Below, one piece after another: positions 1-8,208 of a stretch of DNA of 64,000 bases. This stretch comes from Luteibacter yeojuensis (GTDB lineage Bacteria; Pseudomonadota; Gammaproteobacteria; Xanthomonadales; Rhodanobacteraceae). The notes under the pieces are model-generated. The model made no database searches. It saw nothing but the letters and a program-made list of their open reading frames with translations, and had not been told where the DNA came from. The stretch spans positions 62,001 to 126,000 of the forward strand of contig NZ_JAAQTL010000003.1 of the NCBI RefSeq assembly GCF_011742875.1, read 5' to 3'. Position 1 is the first letter of the stretch, and each line of letters starts with the position of its first letter. Made by a program: the position numbers and the translations under genes.

Positions 1-95
1 ACGGGGAGGCGCCGGGCTGTGCCCCTCAGCGCTCAAACAGCGGTCGCAAGCGACCGAACTCGCTCTGAGGGGCACAGCCCGACACCTCTCCGATC
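1..95. repeat. imperfect inverted repeat at the left edge
   Basis: Two arms of about 30 bp (roughly 4-32 and 62-92) are near reverse complements around the shared core GGGCTGTGCCCCTCAG. Between them sits a smaller hairpin, CGGTCGC-AA-GCGACCG (about 41-56). It could be a long intergenic hairpin or the end of a repeat unit that begins outside the window. No coding function is visible. Confidence 0.55.
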
Positions 96-594
96 ACCGA
101 GGTAGTCCGACGGGCGAGCAAAGGCGAGGCACTACGGTGCTGCGCCGAGCGCTCACGCTCTTGCTGTGGGAGCCGCTATAGCGGCTCCTGCGCCTGGGTG
201 GCAGTCGCCGCGCGGGATTGTTCCCACACCATGCGTCCGTGCGCTTCCGCTGCGCAACGCATGCCGATGCTCATCATCCGCTTACCGTCCACGCCACCCG
301 CTTCGCGAACGAGGTCGATCAGCAGACGGTTGAGTCTTCGCGTGTGCTACTGCAACGATGAATGCGTCGTTCTGAGGGAGCTCAAGACGGTCGGTGTGTG
401 CGATCGTGGAGGTGGGTATTGGGTCCAATGCAGGAATGGTCAGACGATCGAAGGCCGCTTGCGTGTATGGGACGCGACAGGCAAGGGCAGCGGCAGGTTT
501 GTCGTACGATCGACGTCAACTAACTCGCCGTATAGGACCATGTCCAAGTCCCTTTCCATCTGGTGAGGGAAGCTTTGCCTGAGCAGGATATAGA
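96..594. other. non-coding stretch without recognisable gene
   Basis: About 500 bases with no supportable gene. The open frames here are short, overlapping and Arg/Ser/Pro-rich, as expected from chance in GC-rich DNA. Apart from a single REP unit at 166-190 I see nothing definite. Confidence 0.5.
166..190. repeat. single REP unit
   Basis: A lone perfect palindrome with core GGAGCCGCTATAGCGGCTCC. The same element occurs as inverted pairs elsewhere in the window. Confidence 0.75.
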
Positions 595-632
595 AGGGCC
601 GGAGTCGTTCGTCGGGTGACGAATCCGGCCCT
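595..632 (-). terminator. long hairpin 3' of the outer membrane protein gene
   Basis: The outer stem AGGGCCGGA/TCCGGCCCT (595-603 with 624-632) encloses an inner stem TTCGTC/GACGAA with loop GGGT. It lies about 50 bp beyond the stop of the minus-strand gene at 684. Only a weak T-rich tail follows, so it may be a terminator or an mRNA 3' stabiliser. Confidence 0.5.
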
Positions 633-683
633 CCTCGCGGCGGCGTCGCTCGCAGGCATCCGGCCCGCCGCGTGTCCATCGCG

Positions 684-1328
684 TCAGAAGCGATATTCGA
701 CACCCGCATTGAACGTGTTGGCGGACCAGTCGCGGACACCGCCGTTCTTGTACTGCGCCCGAACGGATCGCGCATCGTAGCGGGTGGCCTGTACGGTCAG
801 GTCGAGTTCGCGGGTAAGGGCGTAGCCGAGCCCCACGCCGAAGTAGGGAGTGTTCCGCGACACGGTGCCCAGGGTCGCGGAGGCCGACGTGGCGAGATTC
901 TCGGTCGCGAGACGGCTGCGCACGCGGGCGATGCCGGTGCGTCCGATCAACGACAGGTCGTCGCTCATGTTCCACCTTGTGTTCAGGCCGGCGAGCCAGG
1001 CGCCCGTGAACAAGCTGTTCCGTGTCCCAGCCGGCGAAGCGTCGTCGTAGACGCGCTGGCGGATGCTGCCGAGATAGGCGAACCCGCCTTCGGCACCCAG
1101 GGCGAGGTTGCTGCCCAGGCCCCAGCGGTATCCGGCCATGATGTCGTAGCTGTTGGGCCTTCTCTGGTCGGGCGTCTTGCCGTCGACTATTTCGATATGG
1201 CTGTTGTGCCGCGCTTTACCCGCACCGAGGTGCACGAATGCCCCGTCGGAGCCATTGGCGGCGACTGCCGCGAAAGACGCGAGGGAGACGGAGGCCGCGA
1301 CGGCAGTCGCAAGAAGCAGCTTTTGCAT
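684..1328 (-). CDS. outer membrane beta-barrel protein
   Basis: The product is 214 residues. A signal peptide (about residues 1-25, ending near AAVAA) is followed by alternating hydrophobic/polar strands with many Gly and aromatic residues, and the chain ends in Tyr-Arg-Phe. A C-terminal Phe in a terminal strand is the usual BAM recognition signature, so an outer-membrane barrel of about eight strands is likely, of the OmpA/Opa-like 'outer membrane beta-barrel' class. I chose the ATG at 1328 because the signal peptide begins there; the open frame extends further upstream without support. The ligand and role are unknown. It is monocistronic, with a hairpin just beyond the stop. Confidence 0.8.
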   Translation of the reverse strand: MQKLLLATAVAASVSLASFAAVAANGSDGAFVHLGAGKARHNSHIEIVDGKTPDQRRPNSYDIMAGYRWGLGSNLALGAEGGFAYLGSIRQRVYDDASPAGTRNSLFTGAWLAGLNTRWNMSDDLSLIGRTGIARVRSRLATENLATSASATLGTVSRNTPYFGVGLGYALTRELDLTVQATRYDARSVRAQYKNGGVRDWSANTFNAGVEYRF

Positions 1329-1647
1329 GACATGTCCTTGTGTCGGGAATATGCCCGCGGCGAGTGGGCGCGGACGGAAAGAGTCTACGTGTGCAAATTG
1401 CCGAAGAGGGAACGGCGGGAGAGGGCGGGGCATTCCCCTACAAAACACCAAGGCACATTCCTACCGCGATGTCGGCCGCGTTGAGCATTTACCTTCCCAG
1501 GGAGCGTAGAGGTGGCGCGTGGCGCCTCCACGCCCTGCGAGCGGCATCGGTATTCCAGTCCGGCGTCGTATGTCTACGCTCGTGGCCGAGCTGCGCCATA
1601 ATGTGCCGCCGGCGGATGGTCGGCAGGAACACATCAGGGGGAAGATA
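1329..1647. other. divergent intergenic region
   Basis: A stretch of 319 bases between two divergent genes for exported proteins. It should contain both promoters, but I could not identify convincing -35/-10 pairs. No RNA gene is visible. Confidence 0.4.
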
Positions 1648-2154
1648 GTGAGGAAATGGACCTATACCGCGTTGCTCATGCTGGCCGCCGCGCCGGCGGT
1701 GTTCGCCTCGGACAGCGTGACCGTGCAGAAGCCCGTGAGCATCGATGACGACGCCGACGTGCCGCAGGCGGTGCTCGACGAGTGCAAGCTCGATAGCGAG
1801 TTGCCCGATGCCGTGGCCGCCAAGGCCAAGGAGTCCGGCATCGCCATCGCCTTCGCCGACAAGGTGAGCGGCAGCGAAGCGGGGAAGACCTTGCAGATGG
1901 AGATCACCGCCGTCGTTTCGGATGGCAACGCCTTCCTGGGCCACCACAAGTCGATGACCGTAAAGGGCAAGCTGTACCAGGACGGCGCGGTGGTCGCTAC
2001 GTTCAGGGATCGGCGCAACTCCATGGGCGGTGCCTTCGGGGGCTTCAAGGGCAATTGCGCCGTACTCGCGCGCACCGCCAAGGCCATCGGCGAGGACATC
2101 GGCGAATGGCTTGCCGCGCCAAAGATGGACGCCCGCTTGGGCGACCTGGAATAA
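1648..2154 (+). CDS. secreted protein of unknown function
   Basis: The product is 168 residues, starting at GTG 1648 with a purine-rich ribosome site (GGGGGAAG) just upstream. The signal peptide is short (positive start RKW, hydrophobic LLMLAAAPAVFA, cleavage near FAS). The mature part is compact and has two cysteines (ECKLD near residue 40 and GNCAVL near residue 140) that could form a disulfide in the periplasm. I do not recognise the family. It stands alone between a divergent outer-membrane protein gene and a GST gene. An upstream in-frame ATG at 1519 would bury the signal peptide and has no ribosome site. Confidence 0.7.
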   Translation: MRKWTYTALLMLAAAPAVFASDSVTVQKPVSIDDDADVPQAVLDECKLDSELPDAVAAKAKESGIAIAFADKVSGSEAGKTLQMEITAVVSDGNAFLGHHKSMTVKGKLYQDGAVVATFRDRRNSMGGAFGGFKGNCAVLARTAKAIGEDIGEWLAAPKMDARLGDLE

Positions 2155-2298
2155 CGGCGTAAGTCGCCGGGTTCCCGCTTTCACGGGAGCGACTTTCCGG
2201 AGACCGGCCGGTGGAGGGTTCCGCCGGTCAGGTCGGCACATTGAATACAGGGATGGCACGCCTTACCTTCGAAGCTTTCAGGCCCAGGAATACGCGCC

Positions 2299-3003
2299 AT
2301 GTCCGATCTATCCGCCTTTCCGATCACCAAGCGCTGGCCCGCCGCGCACCCGGACCGCATCCAGCTCTACTCGCTTCCGACACCCAATGGCGTGAAGGCC
2401 TCGATCATGCTCGAGGAAGTGGGCATCCCTTACGAAGTTCACCTCGTCGACATCGGCAAGAACGAAAGCAAGCTGCCCGAGTTCGAATCGCTGAACCCGA
2501 ACGGCAAGATCCCCGCGATGATCGACCCGAATGGCCCGGACGGAAAACCGCTCGGCCTCTTCGAATCCGGCGCCATCCTGCTCTATCTCGCGGAGAAGAC
2601 CGGCAAGTTCCTCCCGAAGGACCCCGCGAAGCGCTGGGAAGCCATCCAGTGGGTGTTCTTCCAGGTGGGCGGCATCGGCCCGATGTTCGGACAGGTCGGC
2701 TTCTTCCATAAATTCGCCGGCCGCGAATGGGAAGACAAGCGGCCGCTGGAGCGCTACGTCAACGAGTCGAAGCGCCTGCTCGGCGTGCTCGACCGGCAGC
2801 TTGCCAGCCGCACCTGGATCGTCGGCGACGAATACACCGTCGCGGATATCGCCACGCTGGGGTGGGTCAACAACCTGGTGACCTTCTACGGCGCACGCGA
2901 ACTCGTCGGTTTCGACGACTTCCCGAATGTCATCGCCTGGCTCGAGCGCGGCATGTCGCGTCCGGGCGTCGAACGGGGACTGAAGATTCCGTCCCGGACC
3001 TGA
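2299..3003 (+). CDS. glutathione S-transferase family protein (YfcG/YghU-like)
   Basis: The product is 234 residues with a cytosolic two-domain GST fold. The N-terminal thioredoxin-like part (about 18-105) contains the LYSLPTPNGVKASIMLEE segment, where Thr-Pro-Asn-Gly matches the Nu-class (YfcG/YghU) active-site region. It also contains NPNGKIPAMIDP with the cis-Pro and the FESGAILLYLAE glutathione-binding motif. The C-terminal helical domain carries YTVADIATLGW. Nu-class enzymes bind glutathione or its disulfide and have disulfide-bond reductase and peroxidase activity. The gene is monocistronic and is followed by a good terminator. Confidence 0.9.
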   Translation: MSDLSAFPITKRWPAAHPDRIQLYSLPTPNGVKASIMLEEVGIPYEVHLVDIGKNESKLPEFESLNPNGKIPAMIDPNGPDGKPLGLFESGAILLYLAEKTGKFLPKDPAKRWEAIQWVFFQVGGIGPMFGQVGFFHKFAGREWEDKRPLERYVNESKRLLGVLDRQLASRTWIVGDEYTVADIATLGWVNNLVTFYGARELVGFDDFPNVIAWLERGMSRPGVERGLKIPSRT

Positions 3004-3023
3004 TCGTCGCGACCGATCGGAGG

Positions 3024-3050
3024 GAAAGGGCAGCCGCAGGGCTGCCTTTT
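3024..3050 (+). terminator. rho-independent terminator after the GST gene
   Basis: Stem GGCAGCC (3029-3035) with GGCTGCC (3040-3046), loop GCAG, preceded by AAA and followed by TTTT. It sits 20 bp after the GST stop. Confidence 0.85.
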
Positions 3051-3256
3051 CGTTTCCGGGAGGGGCTGCGGGGGAGGGCGGGGCGTTATTTCTTGCGGGG
3101 CGCGGTGGCGCGTTTGCCCGGTCGCCCGTGACCTCTGGCATAGGGCGCCCCGAACGGTGGCGATTAGCATCGAGTGCTTGCGCGGACCACAGGGGACCGT
3201 GCCGACCCGCTCGCAGGGATGGCCGGGCGACCTACCCGTTTCTCGGAGACTTACCA

Positions 3257-5161
3257 GTGAAATCCACCCTTCTCGCCTCCGCGCTGCTGGCCGCCCTGGC
3301 CGGCATCGGCGCTTCGGCCGTACATGCCGACGAAGCTTCCATCGTCCCGCCGCCGAAGGATGTCGCGTTTAACGGCACCCTGAAGCTCACCGTGGATGCG
3401 ACCGACACCGACCGTCGCATCTTCCGCGTCAAGGAAACCGTCCCCGCTCAGCCCGGCCCGCTGGTCCTCCTCTTCCCGGAATGGATTCCCGGCCACCATT
3501 CGCCGACCGGCCCGATCGACCAGTTCGCGGGTCTCGTCGTGCATGCGGGCGGGAAGCGCCTCGAGTGGACGCGCGACAAGTACAACGTCTATGCCTTCAG
3601 CGTCGAGGTGCCGGCCGGCGCGACGTCGGTGGACGTCGAGTTCCAGACGCTGACGCCGCAGGATGCACGCCAGGGCCGCATCGTCATGACGCCCGACATC
3701 GTCAACGTGCAGTGGAACCAGGTCTCGCTGTATCCGGCGGGCTATGACGCCGACCGCATCCCCGTCGATGCGTCGTTGAAGCTCCCGGCCGGTTTCCAGT
3801 ACGGCAGCGCCCTCGAGCAGGCGAGCAAGAGCGGCGACACCGTCACGTTCAAGACGATCGACTACGACGACCTCGTGGATTCGCCGGTGTTCGCGGGCCG
3901 CTACTTCAAGCGCGTGGACCTCGATCCGAACGGCCGCTCGCCCGTGCACCTGAACATCGTGGCCGACAGCGCCAAGTCGCTGGAAATCAAGCCGGAAGCG
4001 CTCGAGATCCATCGCAACCTCGTCAAGCAGATGGACAGGCTCTACGGCGCCCGTCACTACAACCACTACGACTTCCTCCTCGCCCTCACCGACAAGCTCG
4101 GCGGGATCGGCCTGGAGCACCATCGCTCGTCCGAGAACAGCGCAGCACCCAACTACTTCACCGAGTGGGACAAGAGCTGGCTCGGCCGCGACCTGCTGTC
4201 GCACGAGTACAACCATTCCTGGGACGGCAAGTACCGCCGTGGCGCCGACCTCGCCACGCCGAACTTCAACGTGCCGATGGGCGACAGCCTTCTGTGGGTG
4301 TACGAAGGCCAGACGCAGTTCTGGGGCAACGTCGTCGCCGCGCGCTCGGGCCTCGTGTCGCAGGAGCAGGCACGCGACCTGCTCGCCTTCGTCGCCGCCA
4401 CATACGACAAGGGCCGCCCGGGCCTCTCCTGGCGCAACATCCAGGACACCACCAACGACCCGACCATCGCCCAGCGCCGTCCGCTCTCGTACCGCAACTA
4501 CCAGATGAGCGAGGACTACTATTCGGGCGGCCAGATGGTGTGGCTCGACGTCGATACCAAGCTGCGCGAGCTGACCAAGAACAAGCGCTCGCTGGACGAT
4601 TTCGCCAAGGCCTTCTTCGGCATGAAGGACGGCGACTGGAAGGTCAATCCGTACACGTTCGAGGACGTGGCATCGACCCTCAACGGCATTGCGCCGTATG
4701 ACTGGGCCACCTATCTGCGCGAGCGCATCGACGGCCACAAGGGCGACCTGGAAGGCATCGAGCGCGGCGGTTGGAAGCTGGTCTACAACGACAAGCCGTC
4801 CGACGTGGTGAAGGCCGCCGAAGGTCGCCGTCATTACACCGACCTGACCTATTCGGCCGGCTTCGCTGTGTCTTCGAAGGGCGACATCTCCGACGTCCGC
4901 TGGGACGGCCCGGCCTTCAACGCCGGCCTCTCGCCGGGCATGACGATCGTCGCGGTGAACAACAAGGAATTCGACGGCGACACGCTGAAGGATGCCGTCA
5001 CCGCCGCGAAGACCGACAAGTCGCCGATCGAACTGCTGGTGAAGAACTTCGACACCTACAAGACGATCAAGATCGACTACCACGAAGGCCTGAAGTACCC
5101 GCACCTCGAGCGGGACAAGAGCAAGCCCGACTGGCTGGGCGAGCTGTACAAGGCGAAGTAA
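3257..5161 (+). CDS. M61 family (glycyl aminopeptidase-like) metallopeptidase with PDZ domain
   Basis: The product is 634 residues from GTG 3257, with GGAG upstream and a signal peptide directly after the start (KSTLLASALLAALAGIGASA). The M61 catalytic domain has HEYNH (His316, Glu317, His320) and a downstream Glu350 in WVYEGQ as the likely third zinc ligand. An M61 N-terminal beta domain precedes it. The C-terminal part (about 540-620) is a PDZ domain with AGFAV...GPAFNAGLSPGM. The family is zinc aminopeptidases that release N-terminal Gly or Ala; this copy is exported to the periplasm or beyond. It is monocistronic, with its own terminator. The true substrate is unknown. Confidence 0.9.
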   Translation: MKSTLLASALLAALAGIGASAVHADEASIVPPPKDVAFNGTLKLTVDATDTDRRIFRVKETVPAQPGPLVLLFPEWIPGHHSPTGPIDQFAGLVVHAGGKRLEWTRDKYNVYAFSVEVPAGATSVDVEFQTLTPQDARQGRIVMTPDIVNVQWNQVSLYPAGYDADRIPVDASLKLPAGFQYGSALEQASKSGDTVTFKTIDYDDLVDSPVFAGRYFKRVDLDPNGRSPVHLNIVADSAKSLEIKPEALEIHRNLVKQMDRLYGARHYNHYDFLLALTDKLGGIGLEHHRSSENSAAPNYFTEWDKSWLGRDLLSHEYNHSWDGKYRRGADLATPNFNVPMGDSLLWVYEGQTQFWGNVVAARSGLVSQEQARDLLAFVAATYDKGRPGLSWRNIQDTTNDPTIAQRRPLSYRNYQMSEDYYSGGQMVWLDVDTKLRELTKNKRSLDDFAKAFFGMKDGDWKVNPYTFEDVASTLNGIAPYDWATYLRERIDGHKGDLEGIERGGWKLVYNDKPSDVVKAAEGRRHYTDLTYSAGFAVSSKGDISDVRWDGPAFNAGLSPGMTIVAVNNKEFDGDTLKDAVTAAKTDKSPIELLVKNFDTYKTIKIDYHEGLKYPHLERDKSKPDWLGELYKAK

Positions 5162-5167
5162 GCAGAC

Positions 5168-5196
5168 GAGGGCGCCGCAAGGCGCCCTCTCTTTTT
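5168..5196 (+). terminator. rho-independent terminator after the M61 peptidase gene
   Basis: Perfect 9-bp stem GAGGGCGCC/GGCGCCCTC with loop GCAA, followed by TCTCTTTTT. Confidence 0.9.
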
Positions 5197-5201
5197 CCGC
5201 C

Positions 5202-5281
5202 TGTAGGAGCCGCTATAGCGGCGAGGAAAGCCTGGCGACAGTCCCGCAAGATTCCCTTCGCCGCTATAGCGGCTCCTACAG
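5202..5281. repeat. REP pair (BIME-like)
   Basis: Two inverted copies of TGTAGGAGCCGCTATAGCGG, facing each other about 40 bp apart. They lie between the M61 terminator and the next gene. Confidence 0.85.
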
Positions 5282-5308
5282 GCGCAGTCCTGCCGCTACT
5301 ATCGCCGT

Positions 5309-6214
5309 ATGACCCGGCAACCCGCGCCTCCCGGCCTAGAACTCGACCGCGCCCACCGCCGCCGCCGGCTGTTCATGCTCGTCTTCTGGGTGCTCGCCTT
5401 CGGCAGCGCGGCCGTCAGCAATATCCTCACGCTGCGCATCGACGCGCATCGCTATGGCCTCGACGCCGGAACCTGGCAGATCGTCACCAACGAATTCACC
5501 AGCATGGCGGTGTCGCTGCTCATGTTGCCGTTCCTGCTGCGCGCCTGCGATCGCTGGCCACTGCACGCGGACACCTGGAAGCGCCGCCTCCCGCTCTATG
5601 TCCTCGGCAGCATCGTCTGGTGCCTGCTGCACATCGCCGGCATGGACCTGCTGCGCCTGGCCGTCTTCAGCCTCATGGGAGTACGGTTCGAGCCAGGCTC
5701 GCTCCGGCTGCAGCTCATCTACGAATACCTGAAGGACGTGCGCACGTTCTTTATCGTCGTGGCGGTCTGGCACCTCGTCGAATGGTTCGGTCGCCACGCC
5801 AGGGGGGAGGCCAGCCTGCTGGACGCTCCGGACGAAGGGCCGCCGGTCGAGCCGGTCGATCGTCCCGGGCGTTTCCTCGTCCGCAAGCTGGGCCGCGACT
5901 TCCTCGTCGCGACAGCGGATATCGAATGGGCGCAGGCGTCCGGCAACTACGTGAACCTGCGCGTGCGCGGCCGCGACTACCCGTTGCGCAGCACGCTGGC
6001 CGCGCTGGAAGCCCGCCTCGATCCCACCGTGTTCGTCCGGGCCCATCGCAGCTACCTTGTCCGGCTGGCCCAGGTGAGCGCGATCGAGCCGCTGGATGCC
6101 GGAGATGCGCGTCTGCACATGGCCGATGGCACCGTCTTGCCATGTAGCCGTCGCTACCGGGAAAGCCTGCGTTCGCTGGCGGCAGGGACCGATCCGGCTC
6201 CCGGCAGGACCTGA
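5309..6214 (+). CDS. membrane-anchored LytTR transcriptional regulator
   Basis: The product is 301 residues. The N-terminal half has four hydrophobic segments (about 20-43, 65-88, 97-125 and 145-165), so it should be an integral inner-membrane sensor. The C-terminal 100 residues form a LytTR DNA-binding domain: IEWAQASGNYVNLRVRGRDY, then LRSTLAALEARLD, VRAHRSYLVRL and SRRYRES. There is no receiver domain and no kinase, so this is a one-component design in which the membrane part would directly gate DNA binding. Target promoters and signal are unknown. A separate LytTR two-component pair lies at 13.7-15.6 kb. A REP pair precedes it and a tRNA gene follows. Confidence 0.85.
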   Translation: MTRQPAPPGLELDRAHRRRRLFMLVFWVLAFGSAAVSNILTLRIDAHRYGLDAGTWQIVTNEFTSMAVSLLMLPFLLRACDRWPLHADTWKRRLPLYVLGSIVWCLLHIAGMDLLRLAVFSLMGVRFEPGSLRLQLIYEYLKDVRTFFIVVAVWHLVEWFGRHARGEASLLDAPDEGPPVEPVDRPGRFLVRKLGRDFLVATADIEWAQASGNYVNLRVRGRDYPLRSTLAALEARLDPTVFVRAHRSYLVRLAQVSAIEPLDAGDARLHMADGTVLPCSRRYRESLRSLAAGTDPAPGRT

Positions 6215-6270
6215 CAGCCGAGGCTAGGCCACGGTGGGCAATCCCGCTACAATGCCCGTCCGCTGTTTAC

Positions 6271-6347
6271 GCGCCCGTAGCTCAGCCGGATAGAGTAGTG
6301 GCTTCCGAAGCCATTGGTCGGGGGTTCGAATCCCTCCGGGCGCGCCA
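6271..6347 (+). tRNA. tRNA-Arg, anticodon CCG
   Basis: A full 77-nt cloverleaf with encoded CCA. The acceptor stem is GCGCCCG with CGGGCGC. The anticodon stem GTGGC/GCCAT holds the loop TTCCGAA, giving anticodon CCG at 6305-6307 (reads CGG). The T loop is TTCGAAT. No integrase or attachment-site duplication is seen nearby. Confidence 0.97.
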
Positions 6348-6449
6348 TTCTTCCCCTCGCTCGCCTCCCGGTGCCGTCATACGGGGCTGGCGTGCTCGCC
6401 AGGCATCGCGTTCGGTCCCGGTCCCGCCCTGCGTCAAAGCCGGGTTAGA

Positions 6450-6857
6450 ATGATCCCTGTCATGCGCACACCTTTCCGCCTTCCTCGCCGTCGCCGAGTC
6501 CTGTGCATCGGACTGGTGATGTTCTGCCTGCTGTTCCAGCAGCTGGCGATGGCGGCATACGTGTGCGCCGTGCCGTCCACGGATACGGTCATGACAGGCG
6601 CTTGCGCGGCCATGCCCACGCATCACCTGCCGGCCAAGCATATCGTCGATGCACGCTGCGCCGAGCACTGCGCCGACCATACGCCCGCCATGTCCGATGC
6701 GCGGGTGCCGACGCCGCCCCCGCTGCTCCTTCCCATGGATTGGCCGGTCTTGACGGCGACACTGATGGATCGCCCCGAGCGTGTGGCGCTGCCCGATTCG
6801 TCCTTGCTCCCTCCCGACCCGCCGCCTTCGCTGCGGTTCTGCTCGCTCCTGATCTAG
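6450..6857 (+). CDS. small Cys/His-containing exported protein of a copper efflux operon
   Basis: The product is 135 residues. After a basic start (RLPRRRR) comes one hydrophobic segment (about 18-36) that is either a signal peptide or an anchor. The following 40 residues hold possible metal ligands: GACAAMPTHH and ARCAEHCADH, with several Met. Similar short proteins of unknown function stand ahead of cus/czc efflux genes in xanthomonads. A copper-sensing or chaperone role is inferred from that position and the ligands. The gene ends 67 bp before the TolC-family gene, probably in one operon. The start could also be the ATG at 6462. Confidence 0.65.
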   Translation: MIPVMRTPFRLPRRRRVLCIGLVMFCLLFQQLAMAAYVCAVPSTDTVMTGACAAMPTHHLPAKHIVDARCAEHCADHTPAMSDARVPTPPPLLLPMDWPVLTATLMDRPERVALPDSSLLPPDPPPSLRFCSLLI

Positions 6858-6924
6858 CCCCCGATCGCGCGTTCCTCGTCGGCCGTGTCCGCACGGCCAC
6901 GCGTGCTTGCGATCGGAGATCACC

Positions 6925-8208
6925 ATGCCTTTGTTCATCAACCGTGCCCGATGGGTACGGCGTACCCGGCGGCTTGTCGCCGCCCTCCTTCTCGCGCCCT
7001 CCCTTGCGATGGCTTCCGGCGCATCGGCCATGCTCACGCTGCAGGCCGCCACCGACCAGGCGGTTGCAGAGGCACCGCTCATGGCGGCGAGGCGCGCGCA
7101 GGCGGAATCCGCTCGTCAGGAGGCGGCCCGTGCGGGCGCCTTGCCGGACCCGCAGTTGACGTTTGGCATCGACAACCTGGCGACACAAGGCCCCGGCGCC
7201 TTCACCGCGGGCGGCGACAACATGACGATGCGTAGCGTGGGCATCAGCCAGTCGCTGCCTTCGCGCGGCAAACGCGAGGCCGAGCGCGCCATGGGCCAGG
7301 CAGAGGCGATGGCGGCCGGCGCCATCGAAGTGGCCACGTCGACGTCCATCCGACAGACGGCAGCCGATGCCTGGATCCGCGCATGGGGGGCGCACCACGA
7401 AATCGGGATCCTGCGCGCCTTGCGCTCGGCCTGGTCGCAGGATGTCGATGCCGCGACCGCGCGCTTTCGCGGTGGGTCCGGCAGTGCGGCGGACGTGCTC
7501 GCGGCACGCATGGAAGCGCTGGACCTGGACAACCGTCTCGATGAAGCGACGGCGCGGGAAGCGCAGGCACGCGCAAGCTTGTCGCGCTGGGTCGACACGG
7601 CCACCGATACCCCCCTGGCAGACCCACCGGATTTCGCCACGCTTCCGTTCGACGAGCAGGGCTTGCTCGCCCATGTGGATGTACAGGGCGCGCTACTCGC
7701 ATGGCCGGCGCGCGAAGACGCCGCGGCGGCCGCCTTGAGGGCCGCGCAGGCGGACAAGCGCCCGGCGTGGAACCTGGGCGTCAGTTATGGCTCCCGCATG
7801 CGCGGCCTGTCCGACATGGTCTCGTTGCAAGTGGGTGTGAGCTTGCCGCTATTCACCCGCAACCGGCAGGACCGCGGCATTTCCGCCCGGGCCGCCGACC
7901 TGGACGCCGTGCGTGCCGAGCATGCCGATGCCAGGCGCGCGCAGATCGAGGCCATCCGTGGTGCCTGGTCGCGGTGGTTGGCGTGGGGTGAACAGGTCCG
8001 CCGTCATCGCGACATCTTGCTTCCGCTGGCCCACGATCGCGTTGCCCTGGCCTTGGCCGCCTATCGCGGCGGCGGCGACATCGCACCGTTGCTCGCCGCC
8101 CGTCGCGACGAACTCGCCCACCACGCCGATTACGCGCGCGTGCAGACCGAATACGGCCGCGCATGGGCTGCCCTCGCTTACCTGATCCCCACCGGAGCCG
8201 ACCGATGA
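6925..8208 (+). CDS. cusC: TolC-family outer membrane factor of Cus-type efflux pump
   Basis: The product is 427 residues from ATG 6925, 7 nt after GGAG; an earlier TTG in frame has no ribosome site. A signal peptide (RRLVAALLLAPSLAMASGASA) is followed by the repeated alpha-helical outer membrane efflux protein architecture, e.g. AESARQEAARAGALPDPQLTFGID early in each half. The protein forms the trimeric outer-membrane exit duct for the adaptor and RND permease encoded next. Its stop overlaps the adaptor start as ATGA, so translation is coupled. Function follows from the very clear CusA downstream; on its own it would only be called a TolC-like factor. Confidence 0.85.
   Translation: MPLFINRARWVRRTRRLVAALLLAPSLAMASGASAMLTLQAATDQAVAEAPLMAARRAQAESARQEAARAGALPDPQLTFGIDNLATQGPGAFTAGGDNMTMRSVGISQSLPSRGKREAERAMGQAEAMAAGAIEVATSTSIRQTAADAWIRAWGAHHEIGILRALRSAWSQDVDAATARFRGGSGSAADVLAARMEALDLDNRLDEATAREAQARASLSRWVDTATDTPLADPPDFATLPFDEQGLLAHVDVQGALLAWPAREDAAAAALRAAQADKRPAWNLGVSYGSRMRGLSDMVSLQVGVSLPLFTRNRQDRGISARAADLDAVRAEHADARRAQIEAIRGAWSRWLAWGEQVRRHRDILLPLAHDRVALALAAYRGGGDIAPLLAARRDELAHHADYARVQTEYGRAWAALAYLIPTGADR

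Noticed and set aside
6271..6347. Integration site at the tRNA-Arg
   Set aside because: No integrase gene and no downstream repeat of the tRNA 3' end are visible.
6282..7082. Minus-strand ORF across the tRNA with the RARRDSNPRP motif
   Set aside because: This motif is the well-known false translation of tRNA sequence on the opposite strand; the tRNA-Arg explains it.
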